Of a stretch of DNA of 64,000 bases, positions 8,730 through 17,796 are shown piece after piece (position 1 is the first letter of the stretch; every line of letters begins with the position of its first letter). The translations under genes and the position numbers were made by a program. The notes under the pieces are model-generated. The model saw nothing but the letters and a program-made list of their open reading frames with translations. It was not told the origin of the DNA and ran no database searches. This stretch comes from Anaerosacchariphilus polymeriproducens (GTDB lineage: Bacteria; Bacillota; Clostridia; Lachnospirales; Lachnospiraceae), in the NCBI RefSeq assembly GCF_003363435.1, contig NZ_QRCT01000050.1, positions 124,001 to 188,000 on the forward strand, given 5' to 3'.

Positions 8730-9233
8730 TTACAGGTTTGAAAATGGTATTTGTCCTCTTTTAAAAAACTTAATAATCATAGTATCCCATGCCTGCTCTA
8801 ACGTTTTATCAATCGTAAAAAGGTTCAGAGAGGTACCTGTAATACAATGAAATTCATTTTGAGCAAAATGAATATTCAGATATAATCCGTTAATATCAGA
8901 AGATGTCATGGGAATACCTGTTTGAGTCAATAGATTTTCAATATTTTTAGGGGATAAAGCTAAAACAAATTTTAATTGTAAAGGAGTCTTTTTCCCTTTA
9001 ATTAATTCAAGGCAGATCTGTTTAAAGTTACTCCAATAATCATAAGTCAGAGAATTACGTTCACTTATGCTCAATTCATCAGTAGAGTAAAATGCATTTT
9101 GAATCCGCCCATCGATCTTATAAGAATTTCCTGTCACGATTATAGCTTCTATTAATAAAAAATGATCAAATAAATCAGACTTAAGCAGCTGAGAAACGAA
9201 TTTAGGAGAATCTTCTATTAGTAATGAAATCAT
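8730..9233 (-). CDS. DUF5721 family protein
   Basis: 167 residues from the ATG at 9233, chosen because a GGAGG box lies about six bases before it; an upstream in-frame TTG at 9254 lacks a site. I recognise the overall pattern of DUF5721, a family largely limited to Lachnospiraceae: an N-terminal ISLL...F...LL..D.FD.FLL.EA.I.T stretch, LIKGKKTPLQLKFVLALS in the middle and TGTSLNLFTIDKTLEQAWD near the end. No catalytic motif, signal peptide or membrane segment is visible. Function unknown. Divergent from the M18 aminopeptidase. Confidence 0.75.
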   Translation of the reverse strand: MISLLIEDSPKFVSQLLKSDLFDHFLLIEAIIVTGNSYKIDGRIQNAFYSTDELSISERNSLTYDYWSNFKQICLELIKGKKTPLQLKFVLALSPKNIENLLTQTGIPMTSSDINGLYLNIHFAQNEFHCITGTSLNLFTIDKTLEQAWDTMIIKFFKRGQIPFSNL

Positions 9234-9309
9234 ATAAACCTCCGTTTTATTCAATTACGATAGATATTGCAAAATTTTTTCGCAACAACTATATGCAAAT
9301 ATTATAGTC

Positions 9310-9320
9310 TTGTCAGACAA
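9310..9320. promoter_or_regulatory. Perfect 11-bp palindrome TTGTC-A-GACAA
   Basis: Lies in the divergent DUF5721/M18 intergenic region beside a -10-like TATAAT (on -, 9301-9306). It fits the FadR-subfamily operator pattern TNGTNNNACNA exactly. Which regulator binds is unknown. Confidence 0.4.
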
Positions 9321-9359
9321 AAAAAGAAAGTCTATTTTGGGGAAATATTAAAGATATAG

Positions 9360-9388
9360 TTGGATAATTACTCAGAAACGATTATAAT
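9360..9388 (+). promoter_or_regulatory. Promoter of the M18 aminopeptidase
   Basis: TTGGAT (9360-9365), 17-bp spacer, TATAAT (9383-9388), about 35 bp before the ATG. Confidence 0.65.
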
Positions 9389-9423
9389 AAGCATATAACA
9401 TAAAGAATAGCAGGAGGGAAGTA

Positions 9424-10728
9424 ATGGAAAACTTAAAGAGTATAGATGAATTATTAGAATTGGTGGAACAATCAACTTCGGCTTTTCATACAGTAAAAGC
9501 AGGGATAGAACAACTGAATGAGGCAGGTTTTGAGCCGCTTGATCTGACTACTGAATGGGGTTTAAATCGTGGAGGGAAATATTATTTAAATTATCATGAT
9601 TCTACTCTAGTTGCATTTACAATTGGAGAGCAGTTCGATTACAATGAAGGCTGCAGAATAACAGCAGCTCATTCGGACTTTCCGTGTCTCAAAATAAAAC
9701 CAAATCCGGATCTAAGAAAAGAAAAATATGCGCAGATAAACGTTGAGGTTTATGGTGGAGCTATATTGAATACATGGCTGGACCGTCCATTATCGGTAGC
9801 CGGGAGAGTAGTATTAAAGAGCGATGATATTTTTCATCCTATTGTAAGACTAATCGATGTCAAGAGACCAATTTTTGTGATCCCTAATTTAGCAATTCAT
9901 TTAAATAAAGAAATCAATAAAGGAATCGAATTAAACAAACAGACAGATATGCTGCCGATTGGAGCTATATTAGAAGAAGTGGAAAAAGAATGGAACCAGT
10001 ATCAATATTTTATGAATTTTCTTGCACGAGAGCTGCATGTAAATAAAGAAGATATTTTAGATTTTGAATTAAACCTATATGTTGCTGAACAAGGCGATTT
10101 GTTAGGAATGGATGAATCCATGATTTCAGCTCCCAGATTAGACAATTTAACTGGTGTGCATGCAGTGATAACAGGATTGATTGAGGGGGAAAGAAAAGCA
10201 GGTATTAATGTAGGCGTTCTGTTTGATCATGAAGAGATAGGAAGCAAAACGAAACAGGGGGCAGGCTCTATATTTTTATATACAATATTAGAAAAGATAT
10301 TCTGTAGTTTAGGCAGGACACGTCTTCGTTTTCAAGAAGAACTTTTTGACAGTTTGTTCCTATCCATTGATGTTGGTCACGCATTTCATCCAAATCAAGA
10401 AAAGAAGAATGACATTACGAACAAGAATATTTTGAATCAGGGGATATCAATTAAAGAATCTTCGGTTCAGTCCTATGTGACAGATAGTGAAGCGATTGGT
10501 ATAATACAGCAGATATGTGAAGCCAAAGAGATTCCTTATCAAAAGTTTGCTAACCGCTCAGATGGATCTTCGGGAAGCACATTAGGCTCAATTGCCTCCA
10601 CCATGCTTCCAATCAAAACAGTTGATATAGGAGTGCCAATATTGGCTATGCATTCAGCTAGAGAATTAATGGGCGCTAAGGACCAGATTGCATTAGTGAA
10701 TTTAGTGAAAGCTTATTATAGCTTATAG
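9424..10728 (+). CDS. M18 family aminopeptidase
   Basis: 434 residues, the usual length for cytoplasmic M18 metallo-aminopeptidases (aspartyl aminopeptidase group). Metal and catalytic elements are visible in order: AAHSDFP, RLDNLTG, DHEEIGS, SIDVGHAFHPN and MHSARELMG. These enzymes remove N-terminal, often acidic, residues from peptides in the cytosol as homododecamers. ATG at 9424 has a strong GGAGGGAAG site. Monocistronic as far as can be seen: its own promoter precedes it and a 43-bp gap follows. Confidence 0.93.
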   Translation: MENLKSIDELLELVEQSTSAFHTVKAGIEQLNEAGFEPLDLTTEWGLNRGGKYYLNYHDSTLVAFTIGEQFDYNEGCRITAAHSDFPCLKIKPNPDLRKEKYAQINVEVYGGAILNTWLDRPLSVAGRVVLKSDDIFHPIVRLIDVKRPIFVIPNLAIHLNKEINKGIELNKQTDMLPIGAILEEVEKEWNQYQYFMNFLARELHVNKEDILDFELNLYVAEQGDLLGMDESMISAPRLDNLTGVHAVITGLIEGERKAGINVGVLFDHEEIGSKTKQGAGSIFLYTILEKIFCSLGRTRLRFQEELFDSLFLSIDVGHAFHPNQEKKNDITNKNILNQGISIKESSVQSYVTDSEAIGIIQQICEAKEIPYQKFANRSDGSSGSTLGSIASTMLPIKTVDIGVPILAMHSARELMGAKDQIALVNLVKAYYSL

Positions 10729-10771
10729 GTTATGCGATATAGTATAACGAAAGAAAAGAACGAAAAAAATC

Positions 10772-12016
10772 ATGAAGGTCAGGTTTATAATGAGAAGAAA
10801 AAGAAATAAAATAAGATATTATGTTTCCGTAGTTATTATAATCTTATGTGTATTTACGATAGTAGAAAACAAAAAATTAATAAATTCTAAATTAGAGGAT
10901 GTCTGGACTATTTTACAGGATACAATCGTAGAGAACGAAAGTAAAAAAGTTATTGAGAAGTCGAAAGACACTACTAAAAAAAGTGAAATAGAAGAAACGA
11001 AATCAAATAAATCAAAAAAGACAATAGGTGAAATTGAAAGATATGCTTATTCTTATTTAAATAAAGAGGAAAAGAAAGTATATATGGAATGGGTCGATAT
11101 ATTACTGGAGCATAAAACGAAAGTAGAAGTATCTACTTTAGATCCTGATATAATAGAAAAGGCATATCGATATGTATTAAGTGATTATCCGGGTATGTTC
11201 TGGGTCAATGGATATTCCTATGTGGAACATAAACTGTTTAATAAAACAACGAAGGTGGTGGTAGAACCGGAATTTACCATGACCAAAGAGGAAAGACAGG
11301 TTAAGCAGAAACAGATAGATGCAAAGGTTAATGAATATCTTTCCGGAATTTCTCAGGAGAGCAGTGATTATGAGAAGATGAAATATGTTTATGATTCTTT
11401 GACAACTAAAGTAGTCTATAACAAAAATGCAAAAGATAATCAAAATATTTGCAGTGTATTTTTAAATGGGGAATCTGTTTGTCAAGGTTATGCCTATGCC
11501 ACACAGTATTTATTGCAGAAACTGAACATCCCTTGTGTGTCAGTTACAGGTACTGCATTGGGTGAGGGACATGCATGGAACCTTGTGAAACTGGATGGAC
11601 AATATTATTATGTGGATACTACCTGGGGCAGTAACTCAAATCAGAAAGAGTATGCGAATCAAGTCAATTATGCTTATTTTTGTCTCACATCAGCAGAGAT
11701 GAGTCTGACGCACCAACCTTCCGGTTTATTTCCTCTGCCAGAGTGTACTGCGACACAGAATAATTATTTTGTAAAAGAAGGCTATTATTTTGAGTCTTTT
11801 GAAACATCAGTACTAAGTAAATTTATTCAGACGGCCTATGAAAGTCAGCAAAACGCAATATGTTTAAAATTTGCGAATAAAGAATTATATGAATCGTTCC
11901 GTAAATATTATATAGAAGAATCACATATTTTTGACTGTATAGGACAGACTACTTCTATTCGTTATCTGGAAGATAATGTTCATAATGTATTGACTTTTTA
12001 TCGTCAAAGTGAATAA
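10772..12016 (+). CDS. Membrane-anchored transglutaminase-like protein
   Basis: 414 residues. A basic N-terminus and one hydrophobic segment (about residues 14-30) act as an uncleaved anchor, so the bulk is extracellular. After a lysine/serine-rich linker (about 45-85) comes a transglutaminase-core domain with the triad Cys (GESVCQGYA), His (GEGHAWNLV) and Asp (YYVDTTW). Such domains in Clostridia are often cysteine proteases or cell-wall enzymes. The ATG at 10772 has a weak site; ATG at 10790 (MRRKRNK...) is an equally good start. Function beyond fold is not known. Confidence 0.8.
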   Translation: MKVRFIMRRKRNKIRYYVSVVIIILCVFTIVENKKLINSKLEDVWTILQDTIVENESKKVIEKSKDTTKKSEIEETKSNKSKKTIGEIERYAYSYLNKEEKKVYMEWVDILLEHKTKVEVSTLDPDIIEKAYRYVLSDYPGMFWVNGYSYVEHKLFNKTTKVVVEPEFTMTKEERQVKQKQIDAKVNEYLSGISQESSDYEKMKYVYDSLTTKVVYNKNAKDNQNICSVFLNGESVCQGYAYATQYLLQKLNIPCVSVTGTALGEGHAWNLVKLDGQYYYVDTTWGSNSNQKEYANQVNYAYFCLTSAEMSLTHQPSGLFPLPECTATQNNYFVKEGYYFESFETSVLSKFIQTAYESQQNAICLKFANKELYESFRKYYIEESHIFDCIGQTTSIRYLEDNVHNVLTFYRQSE

Positions 12017-12021
12017 AATAC

Positions 12022-12050
12022 TTTTCAAAAATTAACATGTATGTTATCAT
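12022..12050 (+). promoter_or_regulatory. Likely promoter of the degV gene
   Basis: TTTTCA (12022-12027), 17-bp spacer, TATCAT (12045-12050). About 75 nt leader to the ATG. Confidence 0.45.
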
Positions 12051-12125
12051 AAGTAGAGTTAAAAACTACATTACACAGAATAGAATATGATTTAATAATG
12101 GTAATAACATGTGAGGAGATGAAGT

Positions 12126-12965
12126 ATGAGTTTTAAAGTTGTAATAGACAGTTGTGGCGAATTACCAAAAGAATTAAAAGGGGATCAAAGATTTGAAACG
12201 GCTTCTTTAGAGATAGATGTTGATGATTATCATATTGTGGATGATGAAACCTTTGATCAAGCAGCTTTCTTAAAAATGGTAAAGGAAAGTCCGAATGTAC
12301 CCAAATCATCTTGTCCTTCTCCTGAAAAATATATGAAAGCTTATCATTGTGATGCCGAGCATGTATATGCGGTCACCTTATCTTCGAAATTAAGTGGTTC
12401 CTATAATAGTGCGGAATTAGGCAGACAATTATATGAAGAGGAATATGGTTCGAAAGATATTTATGTATTTGATTCCAAATCAGCATCAGTAGGTGAAACA
12501 CTGATCGCTATGAAAGTGCTTGAATATGAAGAAGCAGGTATGGCTTTTGAAGAAGTAATAAAGAATGTAGAAACATTTATTAATGAGATGCAGACTTTTT
12601 TTGTATTAGAAACATTAGACACATTAAGAAAAAACGGTAGATTAAGTAATTTGAAAGCTTTTCTAGCAAATACTTTAAATATTAAACCGGTTATGGGAGC
12701 TACGCCAATCGGAGAGATTTGTCAGTTGGATCAGGCTAGAGGAATGAAAAAAGCGTTAGATAAAATGATTGATCAAATTGTTGAGAAGGCAGTTCGTCCG
12801 GAAGAAAAGATATTGGCGATATCACACTGTAATTGTTTTGAGAGAGCAAAAGAGTTTAAAGAAGCTGTGGCAAAGAGATGCAGATTTAAAGATATTTTTA
12901 TCGTCGATACGGCCGGAATCAGTAGTATGTATGCCAACGACGGTGGAATAATTGCCGTAGTTTAA
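12126..12965 (+). CDS. DegV family fatty-acid-binding protein
   Basis: 279 residues with the DegV/EDD two-domain layout: VIDSCGELP at the N-terminus, KSSCPSPEKYMKAY (lipid head-group pocket), SSKLSGSYNSA and ETLDTLRKNGRLSN. Family members bind a single fatty acid; the FakB branch presents it to the kinase FakA, but no fakA-like gene is in the window, so a FakB role is not assumed. ATG has a GAGGAG site at good spacing. Confidence 0.9.
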   Translation: MSFKVVIDSCGELPKELKGDQRFETASLEIDVDDYHIVDDETFDQAAFLKMVKESPNVPKSSCPSPEKYMKAYHCDAEHVYAVTLSSKLSGSYNSAELGRQLYEEEYGSKDIYVFDSKSASVGETLIAMKVLEYEEAGMAFEEVIKNVETFINEMQTFFVLETLDTLRKNGRLSNLKAFLANTLNIKPVMGATPIGEICQLDQARGMKKALDKMIDQIVEKAVRPEEKILAISHCNCFERAKEFKEAVAKRCRFKDIFIVDTAGISSMYANDGGIIAVV

Positions 12966-13038
12966 ATATTATTAATTCATGCAAAAATCACAGAAATAGT
13001 GTATAATACTTGTTAAAAGTTTAATAAGGAGAGGTATT

Positions 13039-13293
13039 ATGAGTCAAGAGAAAGTATCACGTTATAAAGAGGAAAAAGCAAAAAGAAAAGATATCTTAAA
13101 AAAGCAAAGGTTTAAGAATTTGCTTTATAAAGCTTGTGCAGGTGCTATTTGTCTGGCGATTGTTGGATGGATAGGCTTTTCAGTATATCAAAATAATCAT
13201 GAGGCGAAAGAAAAGAAGAAAAATGCTGTGGCTGCTGAAATTAATTTGGACGCTATTAACGAATATACCAGTGGGTTGACAGCACAACAGTAA
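13039..13293 (+). CDS. Small single-pass membrane protein, unknown function
   Basis: 84 residues: a highly basic N-terminal 35 residues, one membrane segment (about 36-55, LYKACAGAICLAIVGWIGF), then a charged lysine-rich stretch and an acidic/polar tail. The positive N-terminal side suggests an N-in, C-out orientation. Ribosome binding site AAGGAGAGG and a TATAAT box at 13002-13007 support expression, and a terminator follows directly. No family recognised; small proteins of this shape are common in Lachnospiraceae. Confidence 0.75.
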   Translation: MSQEKVSRYKEEKAKRKDILKKQRFKNLLYKACAGAICLAIVGWIGFSVYQNNHEAKEKKKNAVAAEINLDAINEYTSGLTAQQ

Positions 13294-13312
13294 ATAGAGC
13301 TTATATAAATGT

Positions 13313-13352
13313 AAAAGAATCCAATTTGTTAGTATAAATTTGGATTCTTTTT
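13313..13352 (+). terminator. Terminator after the small membrane protein gene
   Basis: AAAAGAATCCAATTT (13313-13327) pairs with AAATTTGGATTCTTTTT (13336-13352) with one bulge, ending in T5. Confidence 0.8.
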
Positions 13353-13385
13353 CTATGTATTTTTGTACAAGCTGTTATAAGTTAG

Positions 13386-13691
13386 AGGAAAAAAGCATAT
13401 ATATTGACAGTTCATAATATTGTTGGGGAGCACTATGCTAATGGCGTTAAACAGTATACATGGAACATATTTAATGGAGTAGAAGAAAGACCTAGTAATA
13501 TTAATCATGATTATTTATATTGTACAATAGACAAATATTTTGACGGTCAATTGCATTATTATGCAGTAACATTAAAAAAAGTTTCAGCGGTACCAGTTCA
13601 AAGGTGGACAGAATATAATGCTGATGGCTCATTTGATACTATGACAGATTGGGTTGGAACTTTTAGTGGAAAGTTAATATTAGTACATTAA
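13386..13691 (+). pseudogene. Probable gene remnant (95-codon open frame)
   Basis: The frame is open from 13386 to a TAA at 13691 but has only a TTG (13404) near its beginning and no well-spaced ribosome binding site. Its product (YTWNIFNGVEERPSNIN..., ...WTEYNADGSFDTMTDWVGT...) has a composition typical of a beta-rich extracellular domain rather than random translation, yet has no signal sequence. No promoter is evident. It looks like the 3' end of a decayed surface-protein gene. A genuine small gene cannot be excluded. Confidence 0.35.
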
Positions 13692-13777
13692 AAATAATTA
13701 GTTACAATAAAAAGTAAAGGGCATCTAGTTTATTTAGTTTAATGTATTGAATCCGTTTTTAAGTAAAAAATAGGAAT

Positions 13778-13814
13778 ATACCGCTACAAAACGGTAAACG
13801 ATTTGTAGCGGTAT
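13778..13814. repeat. Inverted repeat, 13-bp perfect stem
   Basis: ATACCGCTACAAA (13778-13790) and its exact complement (13802-13814), 11-base loop, no following T run. More GC-rich than its surroundings; may be a remnant or an RNA-stabilising hairpin. Confidence 0.5.
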
Positions 13815-13845
13815 AGTGTAAATTTATTATTAGTATGTAAATAGT

Positions 13846-13891
13846 GTCGTTGCAAAACTGATTTTTTGTAGGTTAGGCAACGACTTTATTT
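13846..13891 (+). terminator. Terminator-like hairpin upstream of mcp
   Basis: GTCGTTGC (13846-13853) pairs with GCAACGAC (13877-13884), followed by TTTATTTTTTT. The loop is long (23 nt). Confidence 0.6.
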
Positions 13892-13945
13892 TTTTGGAAA
13901 ATTTGCAAAATAAATTAGAAATATATGTTATATATAAATTAATTG

Positions 13946-13974
13946 TTGAAATATTTCGAATTAACACTTAAAAT
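13946..13974 (+). promoter_or_regulatory. Promoter of the chemoreceptor gene
   Basis: TTGAAA (13946-13951), 17-bp spacer, TAAAAT (13969-13974). Confidence 0.65.
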
Positions 13975-14022
13975 CAATATATAAATATAATTGTTGTTGA
14001 TTTTTATGAGGAGGAAATTTAA

Positions 14023-16050
14023 GTGAAAAGAAGTAAAAAAGAAAATGCCAAATTAATAAGTGTTAGGTTCAAGTTGCTATCCATTATTATTCCGATAGTT
14101 ACTATTTCGATTTTAGGTTTATTGTTACTAACGTATAATTCATCAAAAAAAATTATTGAAAAATCCGCTCGTAATACTGTAGAAGCGGAAGCGGCAGCAT
14201 ATTCAAATCAAATTTCAGGATGGGCGCAGAGTATTTTGGCGGAGTTAGAGAGCTTTAAACTGACATTGGAATCCTTGCCGTTTGAAAGGGAAGAAGAAAT
14301 AGCATATATGAAAAATACGGTAGAAAGAAATCCAAGCTATCCGACAGGGCTTTATATAGGTTCTGAGAGTGGAGATTTTTTAGATCCAAGTGGATGGGTA
14401 CCGGATGATGATTATGTAGTAGCTGAGAGAGATTGGTTTAAAGAAGGGCTCAAACATGAAAAATTTACTTTCGGAAATCCTTATTTTGATGTTAGTACAA
14501 AAAATTATACGGTGAGTGCTTCGGTAGTATTAAAACAAAAAAAATTAAGTGGCAAATATGTTGTGGCAGCAGATATTAATTTGGATTATGTTTCTAAATT
14601 GATTTCAGATATAAAAGTTATGGATACGGGAAGAGCATTTCTCGTGAACAAAAGTGATATGGCTATTATTGCACATGCAGATAAGGAAATGATTGCCAAA
14701 ACATTAGGAGCAGAAGGACAGGATAAATTCTATAAAAATGTTGCTCAAAAAATTGCGAAAGATGATGCATCAAAAATAAATACTTTTGAAGAGCAGGGAG
14801 ATAAAGCAACTTACATGATAGACTGTGAAAGTGTACAGGGAACTGATTGGGTGCTTGTCTCATATATTGAAAAAAATGAGGTCTTAAAAGAATTATATAG
14901 TTTACAAACATTTACATTGGCAGCCACTGTGGTTTGTCTGATTATTTTGGGAATCTGTGTGAGCATTGCAATTTCTTATATTATAAAACCAGTAGGGGCA
15001 TTGACGGATGCCATCACTAAGATTTCGAAAGGAGATTTTACGGTTCAGGTCAATACAAAAGGACGTGACGAGATATCTGTAATGGGGCGCAGTATGCAGC
15101 GCTTTATTGCCAATATGAGAGGTATTATTTCAGAAATATCTCAGAGTTCAGAGCAGTTGAATAACCAGGCAGAAAATAGTAGTTCTATATCAGAAAATCT
15201 ATATTCAGCAGCTTCGTCTCAATCAATTGCGATGGATGAATTGGCTGAAACTGTGAATGAATTAGCCAGAGCGAATGCAGAAATTGCCGAAAATGCAACT
15301 AATTTAGCCACTATTGTATCCAGCGTAAGTGATAATGGCGTTGAAGTAGGCAGACACATGTCTGAGACAGTAGAGCAGTCCTTAAAAGGAAAAGAAGATA
15401 TGGTCGAAGTCACAGATTTGATGGAAAATATTGTAGGTTCGATAAATGATTTAAAAGATGTAGTAAATAAAGTTAGTGACACGACAATACAAATTAACTC
15501 TATTGTAAACTTAATTGGAGATATTGCGGATGAAACAACGCTGCTTTCTCTGAATGCATCAATTGAAGCAGCCCGTTCGGGAGAAGCTGGAAGAGGATTT
15601 GCAGTGGTTGCGGATCAGATTGGTAAGCTGGCTGTCAGCAGTACAGAAGCTGTTGAAAAAATTACAAAATTAACTTCTGAAATAAATGAACTGGTAACGG
15701 ATACAATTCAACAGACAGAATTAAGCGTAAAAGAAATTAATACTAGCAGCGGCAAAATTGACAGGGCAAGTCAGACATTTGGAGATATATTCAAAACAAT
15801 TCGTCAGACCGATGATATTTTACAAGATATGTTAGAACGGGTTGGAAATGTTAATGAAGTAGCAGCCTCTGTTGCTGCAATTACAGAAGAACAGTCTGCA
15901 GCGGCAGAAGAGATTTTGGCGACAGCCGAAGAATTAGCTTCTACAGCTAAAAATGTAACACAAAATAGTCAAGAAGTTGCCAGTGATGCTGAAAATTTAA
16001 GTGAGACCTCAGAAAGTCTTGCAACTCATATGAAAAAATTTACCATATAA
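14023..16050 (+). CDS. Methyl-accepting chemotaxis protein with Cache sensor
   Basis: 675 residues. TM1 at about 18-40, an extracellular double-Cache-type sensor (about 45-285, with [20 protein letters not shown]), TM2 at about 290-315, a HAMP linker (about 315-370) and a long coiled-coil signalling domain whose tip reads [20 protein letters not shown], the highly conserved CheA/CheW contact hairpin. It would sense a small molecule outside the cell and steer flagella. GTG start with GAGGAGGA seven bases upstream. No C-terminal CheR-tethering pentapeptide. The ligand cannot be told. Confidence 0.93.
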   Translation: MKRSKKENAKLISVRFKLLSIIIPIVTISILGLLLLTYNSSKKIIEKSARNTVEAEAAAYSNQISGWAQSILAELESFKLTLESLPFEREEEIAYMKNTVERNPSYPTGLYIGSESGDFLDPSGWVPDDDYVVAERDWFKEGLKHEKFTFGNPYFDVSTKNYTVSASVVLKQKKLSGKYVVAADINLDYVSKLISDIKVMDTGRAFLVNKSDMAIIAHADKEMIAKTLGAEGQDKFYKNVAQKIAKDDASKINTFEEQGDKATYMIDCESVQGTDWVLVSYIEKNEVLKELYSLQTFTLAATVVCLIILGICVSIAISYIIKPVGALTDAITKISKGDFTVQVNTKGRDEISVMGRSMQRFIANMRGIISEISQSSEQLNNQAENSSSISENLYSAASSQSIAMDELAETVNELARANAEIAENATNLATIVSSVSDNGVEVGRHMSETVEQSLKGKEDMVEVTDLMENIVGSINDLKDVVNKVSDTTIQINSIVNLIGDIADETTLLSLNASIEAARSGEAGRGFAVVADQIGKLAVSSTEAVEKITKLTSEINELVTDTIQQTELSVKEINTSSGKIDRASQTFGDIFKTIRQTDDILQDMLERVGNVNEVAASVAAITEEQSAAAEEILATAEELASTAKNVTQNSQEVASDAENLSETSESLATHMKKFTI

Positions 16051-16104
16051 TTAACTTTAAATTTACAAGATTTAAGTTTTATTTTTACAAAAATAAGATA
16101 TAAT
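16051..16104 (+). promoter_or_regulatory. PhoP-box-like repeats and -10 of the alkaline phosphatase gene
   Basis: Four TT-A-rich hexamers, TTAACT (16051), TTTACA (16062), TTAAGT (16072) and TTTACA (16084), recur every 10-12 bp on one face of the helix, ending nine bases before TATAAT (16099-16104). No usable -35 is present. This matches the B. subtilis PhoP box layout (TT[ACT]A[CT]A repeats, about 11-bp period). Confidence 0.5.
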
Positions 16105-16140
16105 CCTTAATGACTATATAACTAATTAAGGAGGTTATCA

Positions 16141-17700
16141 ATGAAAAAAAGACGAAATTTTATTTTATCAATGGTAAGTATAGCTGTATTATGTGTAAAT
16201 CTCTTAGCTGGGTGTGGGAATACCGGCAATAAACCATCTGCTTCGGGAAATAATCCGAAAGCAGAGGCAGAGGTCTCGCAAACAACGGCTAAGAAAGAAG
16301 AAGTCAAAGCGCCACCTAAATATGTATTCTTATTTATTGGAGACGGTATGAGTTTTCCTCAAATTCAATCGGCATCTTATTATTTGGGAGCGTTAGAAAA
16401 TGATGGAAAAGTAGAAGATAAAAAGTTATCTTTTATGGATTTTCCGGTTATAGGGAATGCTAAAACTTTTGATAAGACATCATTTATTACGGATTCAGCT
16501 TCGGCTGTAACAGCGATTGCAACAGGAAATAAAACTTCAAGTGGAACGATTAATATGGATGAATCGTTTACTAAGAAGTATGAATCTATTGCAGAAAAGT
16601 TGAAAAAGCAGTTAGGATACAAAATTGGTATATTGACTTCTGTGAATATTAATCATGCTACACCTGCAGGATTTTATGCACATCAGGATTCGAGGGATAA
16701 TTATTATGAAATTGGAGAAGAGTTAGCAAAAAGTGGTTTTGATTATTTTGCAGGAGGTGGTTTTAAGGAGCCAGCTGGGGATAAAGAAGATCAAAAAAGT
16801 CTATATGATCTAGCGCAAGAGAATGGTTATAAAGTAATAAAAACGCAGGAAGAAGCAAAAAAATTAAAGGCTGAAGATGGAAAAACGCTTATCGTAGCAG
16901 AAACACTTGCTGATTCTGATTCAATGAATTATCAAATCGATGCAAAAGAAGATGAGTGGAAATTGGCTGATTATGTCCAAAAGGGAATCGAAGTCTTAGA
17001 CAACGATAAAGGTTTCTTTATGATGGCTGAAGGGGGTAAGATTGATTGGGCATGCCACTCAAATGATGCCGTTGCAAGTATTCATGATACAATTGCTTTA
17101 AGTAATGCAGTAAAAAAGGCATTGGAGTTTTATGAAAAACATCCTGATGAAACTTTGATACTTGTTACAGCAGATCATGAAACAGGTGGACTTTCCTTAG
17201 GAGATGCAGGAACTAATTATGATACTTATTTAAAAAATCTACAGAAACAAAGAATTTCTTTTGCTAAATTTGATAAGGAATATGTTTCTAAATACAAAGA
17301 AAATAAAACGGATTTTAGTACAGTATTAAAAGATATAAAGGATAATTTTGGATTAATGTCTTCGGATGATGCTGATGCAGCGAAAGAACCTTCTATCGTG
17401 TTTACGGAATATGAACTGAATTTATTGAAAGAAGCTTATGAGCGTACACTTAGTGTAGGAACAGCAAAGCAGGAAGATATGTCTCAGGAAGAGTATGAAT
17501 TATATGGAACTTGTGAACCTCTGACAGTAACAGTTACACATTTGTTGGATAACAAGTCCGGACTAAGCTTTAATTCTTATTCACATACAGGCCTTCCGGT
17601 ACCTGTATATGCAATTGGCAGTGGAGCACAGCAATTTGGCGGTTATTATGATAATACAGATATATTCAAAAAATTAGTAGAATTATCTGAAGTTAAATAA
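16141..17700 (+). CDS. Lipoprotein alkaline phosphatase
   Basis: 519 residues. N-terminal signal peptide with lipobox LAGC (Cys25), so lipid-anchored outside the membrane. PhoA-superfamily motifs: FIGDGMS with the metal-ligand Asp68, TDSASAVTA with the likely nucleophile Ser119, and ADHETGG for the second metal site. It releases phosphate from organic phosphomonoesters. Upstream direct repeats resemble PhoP boxes, consistent with induction under phosphate limitation. ATG follows AAGGAGG. A low-complexity linker (about 27-58) separates the anchor from the catalytic domain, as usual for Gram-positive forms. Confidence 0.93.
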   Translation: MKKRRNFILSMVSIAVLCVNLLAGCGNTGNKPSASGNNPKAEAEVSQTTAKKEEVKAPPKYVFLFIGDGMSFPQIQSASYYLGALENDGKVEDKKLSFMDFPVIGNAKTFDKTSFITDSASAVTAIATGNKTSSGTINMDESFTKKYESIAEKLKKQLGYKIGILTSVNINHATPAGFYAHQDSRDNYYEIGEELAKSGFDYFAGGGFKEPAGDKEDQKSLYDLAQENGYKVIKTQEEAKKLKAEDGKTLIVAETLADSDSMNYQIDAKEDEWKLADYVQKGIEVLDNDKGFFMMAEGGKIDWACHSNDAVASIHDTIALSNAVKKALEFYEKHPDETLILVTADHETGGLSLGDAGTNYDTYLKNLQKQRISFAKFDKEYVSKYKENKTDFSTVLKDIKDNFGLMSSDDADAAKEPSIVFTEYELNLLKEAYERTLSVGTAKQEDMSQEEYELYGTCEPLTVTVTHLLDNKSGLSFNSYSHTGLPVPVYAIGSGAQQFGGYYDNTDIFKKLVELSEVK

Positions 17701-17710
17701 ATCTAATTTT

Positions 17711-17767
17711 GATAAGGCTTATATAACTCCTGTTTCATAACAGGTGAAAGGTTATATAAGCCTTATC
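17711..17767. terminator. Long convergent hairpin after the phosphatase gene
   Basis: A 17-bp perfect stem (17711-17727 with 17751-17767) enclosing a second 6-bp hairpin (17729-17734 with 17739-17744). No proper T tract on either strand. It lies between two convergent genes and probably acts as a 3'-end structure for both. Confidence 0.6.
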
Positions 17768-17796
17768 CTATGCCTTTCATCTTTGATTTGTCAAAT

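Larger units (their letters stand above)
13692..14022. other. 331-bp non-coding stretch with two hairpins and the mcp promoter
   Basis: AT-rich and without plausible coding. It contains a 13-bp stem without T tract (13778-13814), a terminator-like hairpin (13846-13891) and the chemoreceptor promoter (13946-13974). Nothing else is evident. Confidence 0.6.

Noticed and set aside
9234-9254. TTG-initiated extension of the DUF5721 gene
   Set aside because: The ribosome binding site lies inside the extension and serves the ATG at 9233.
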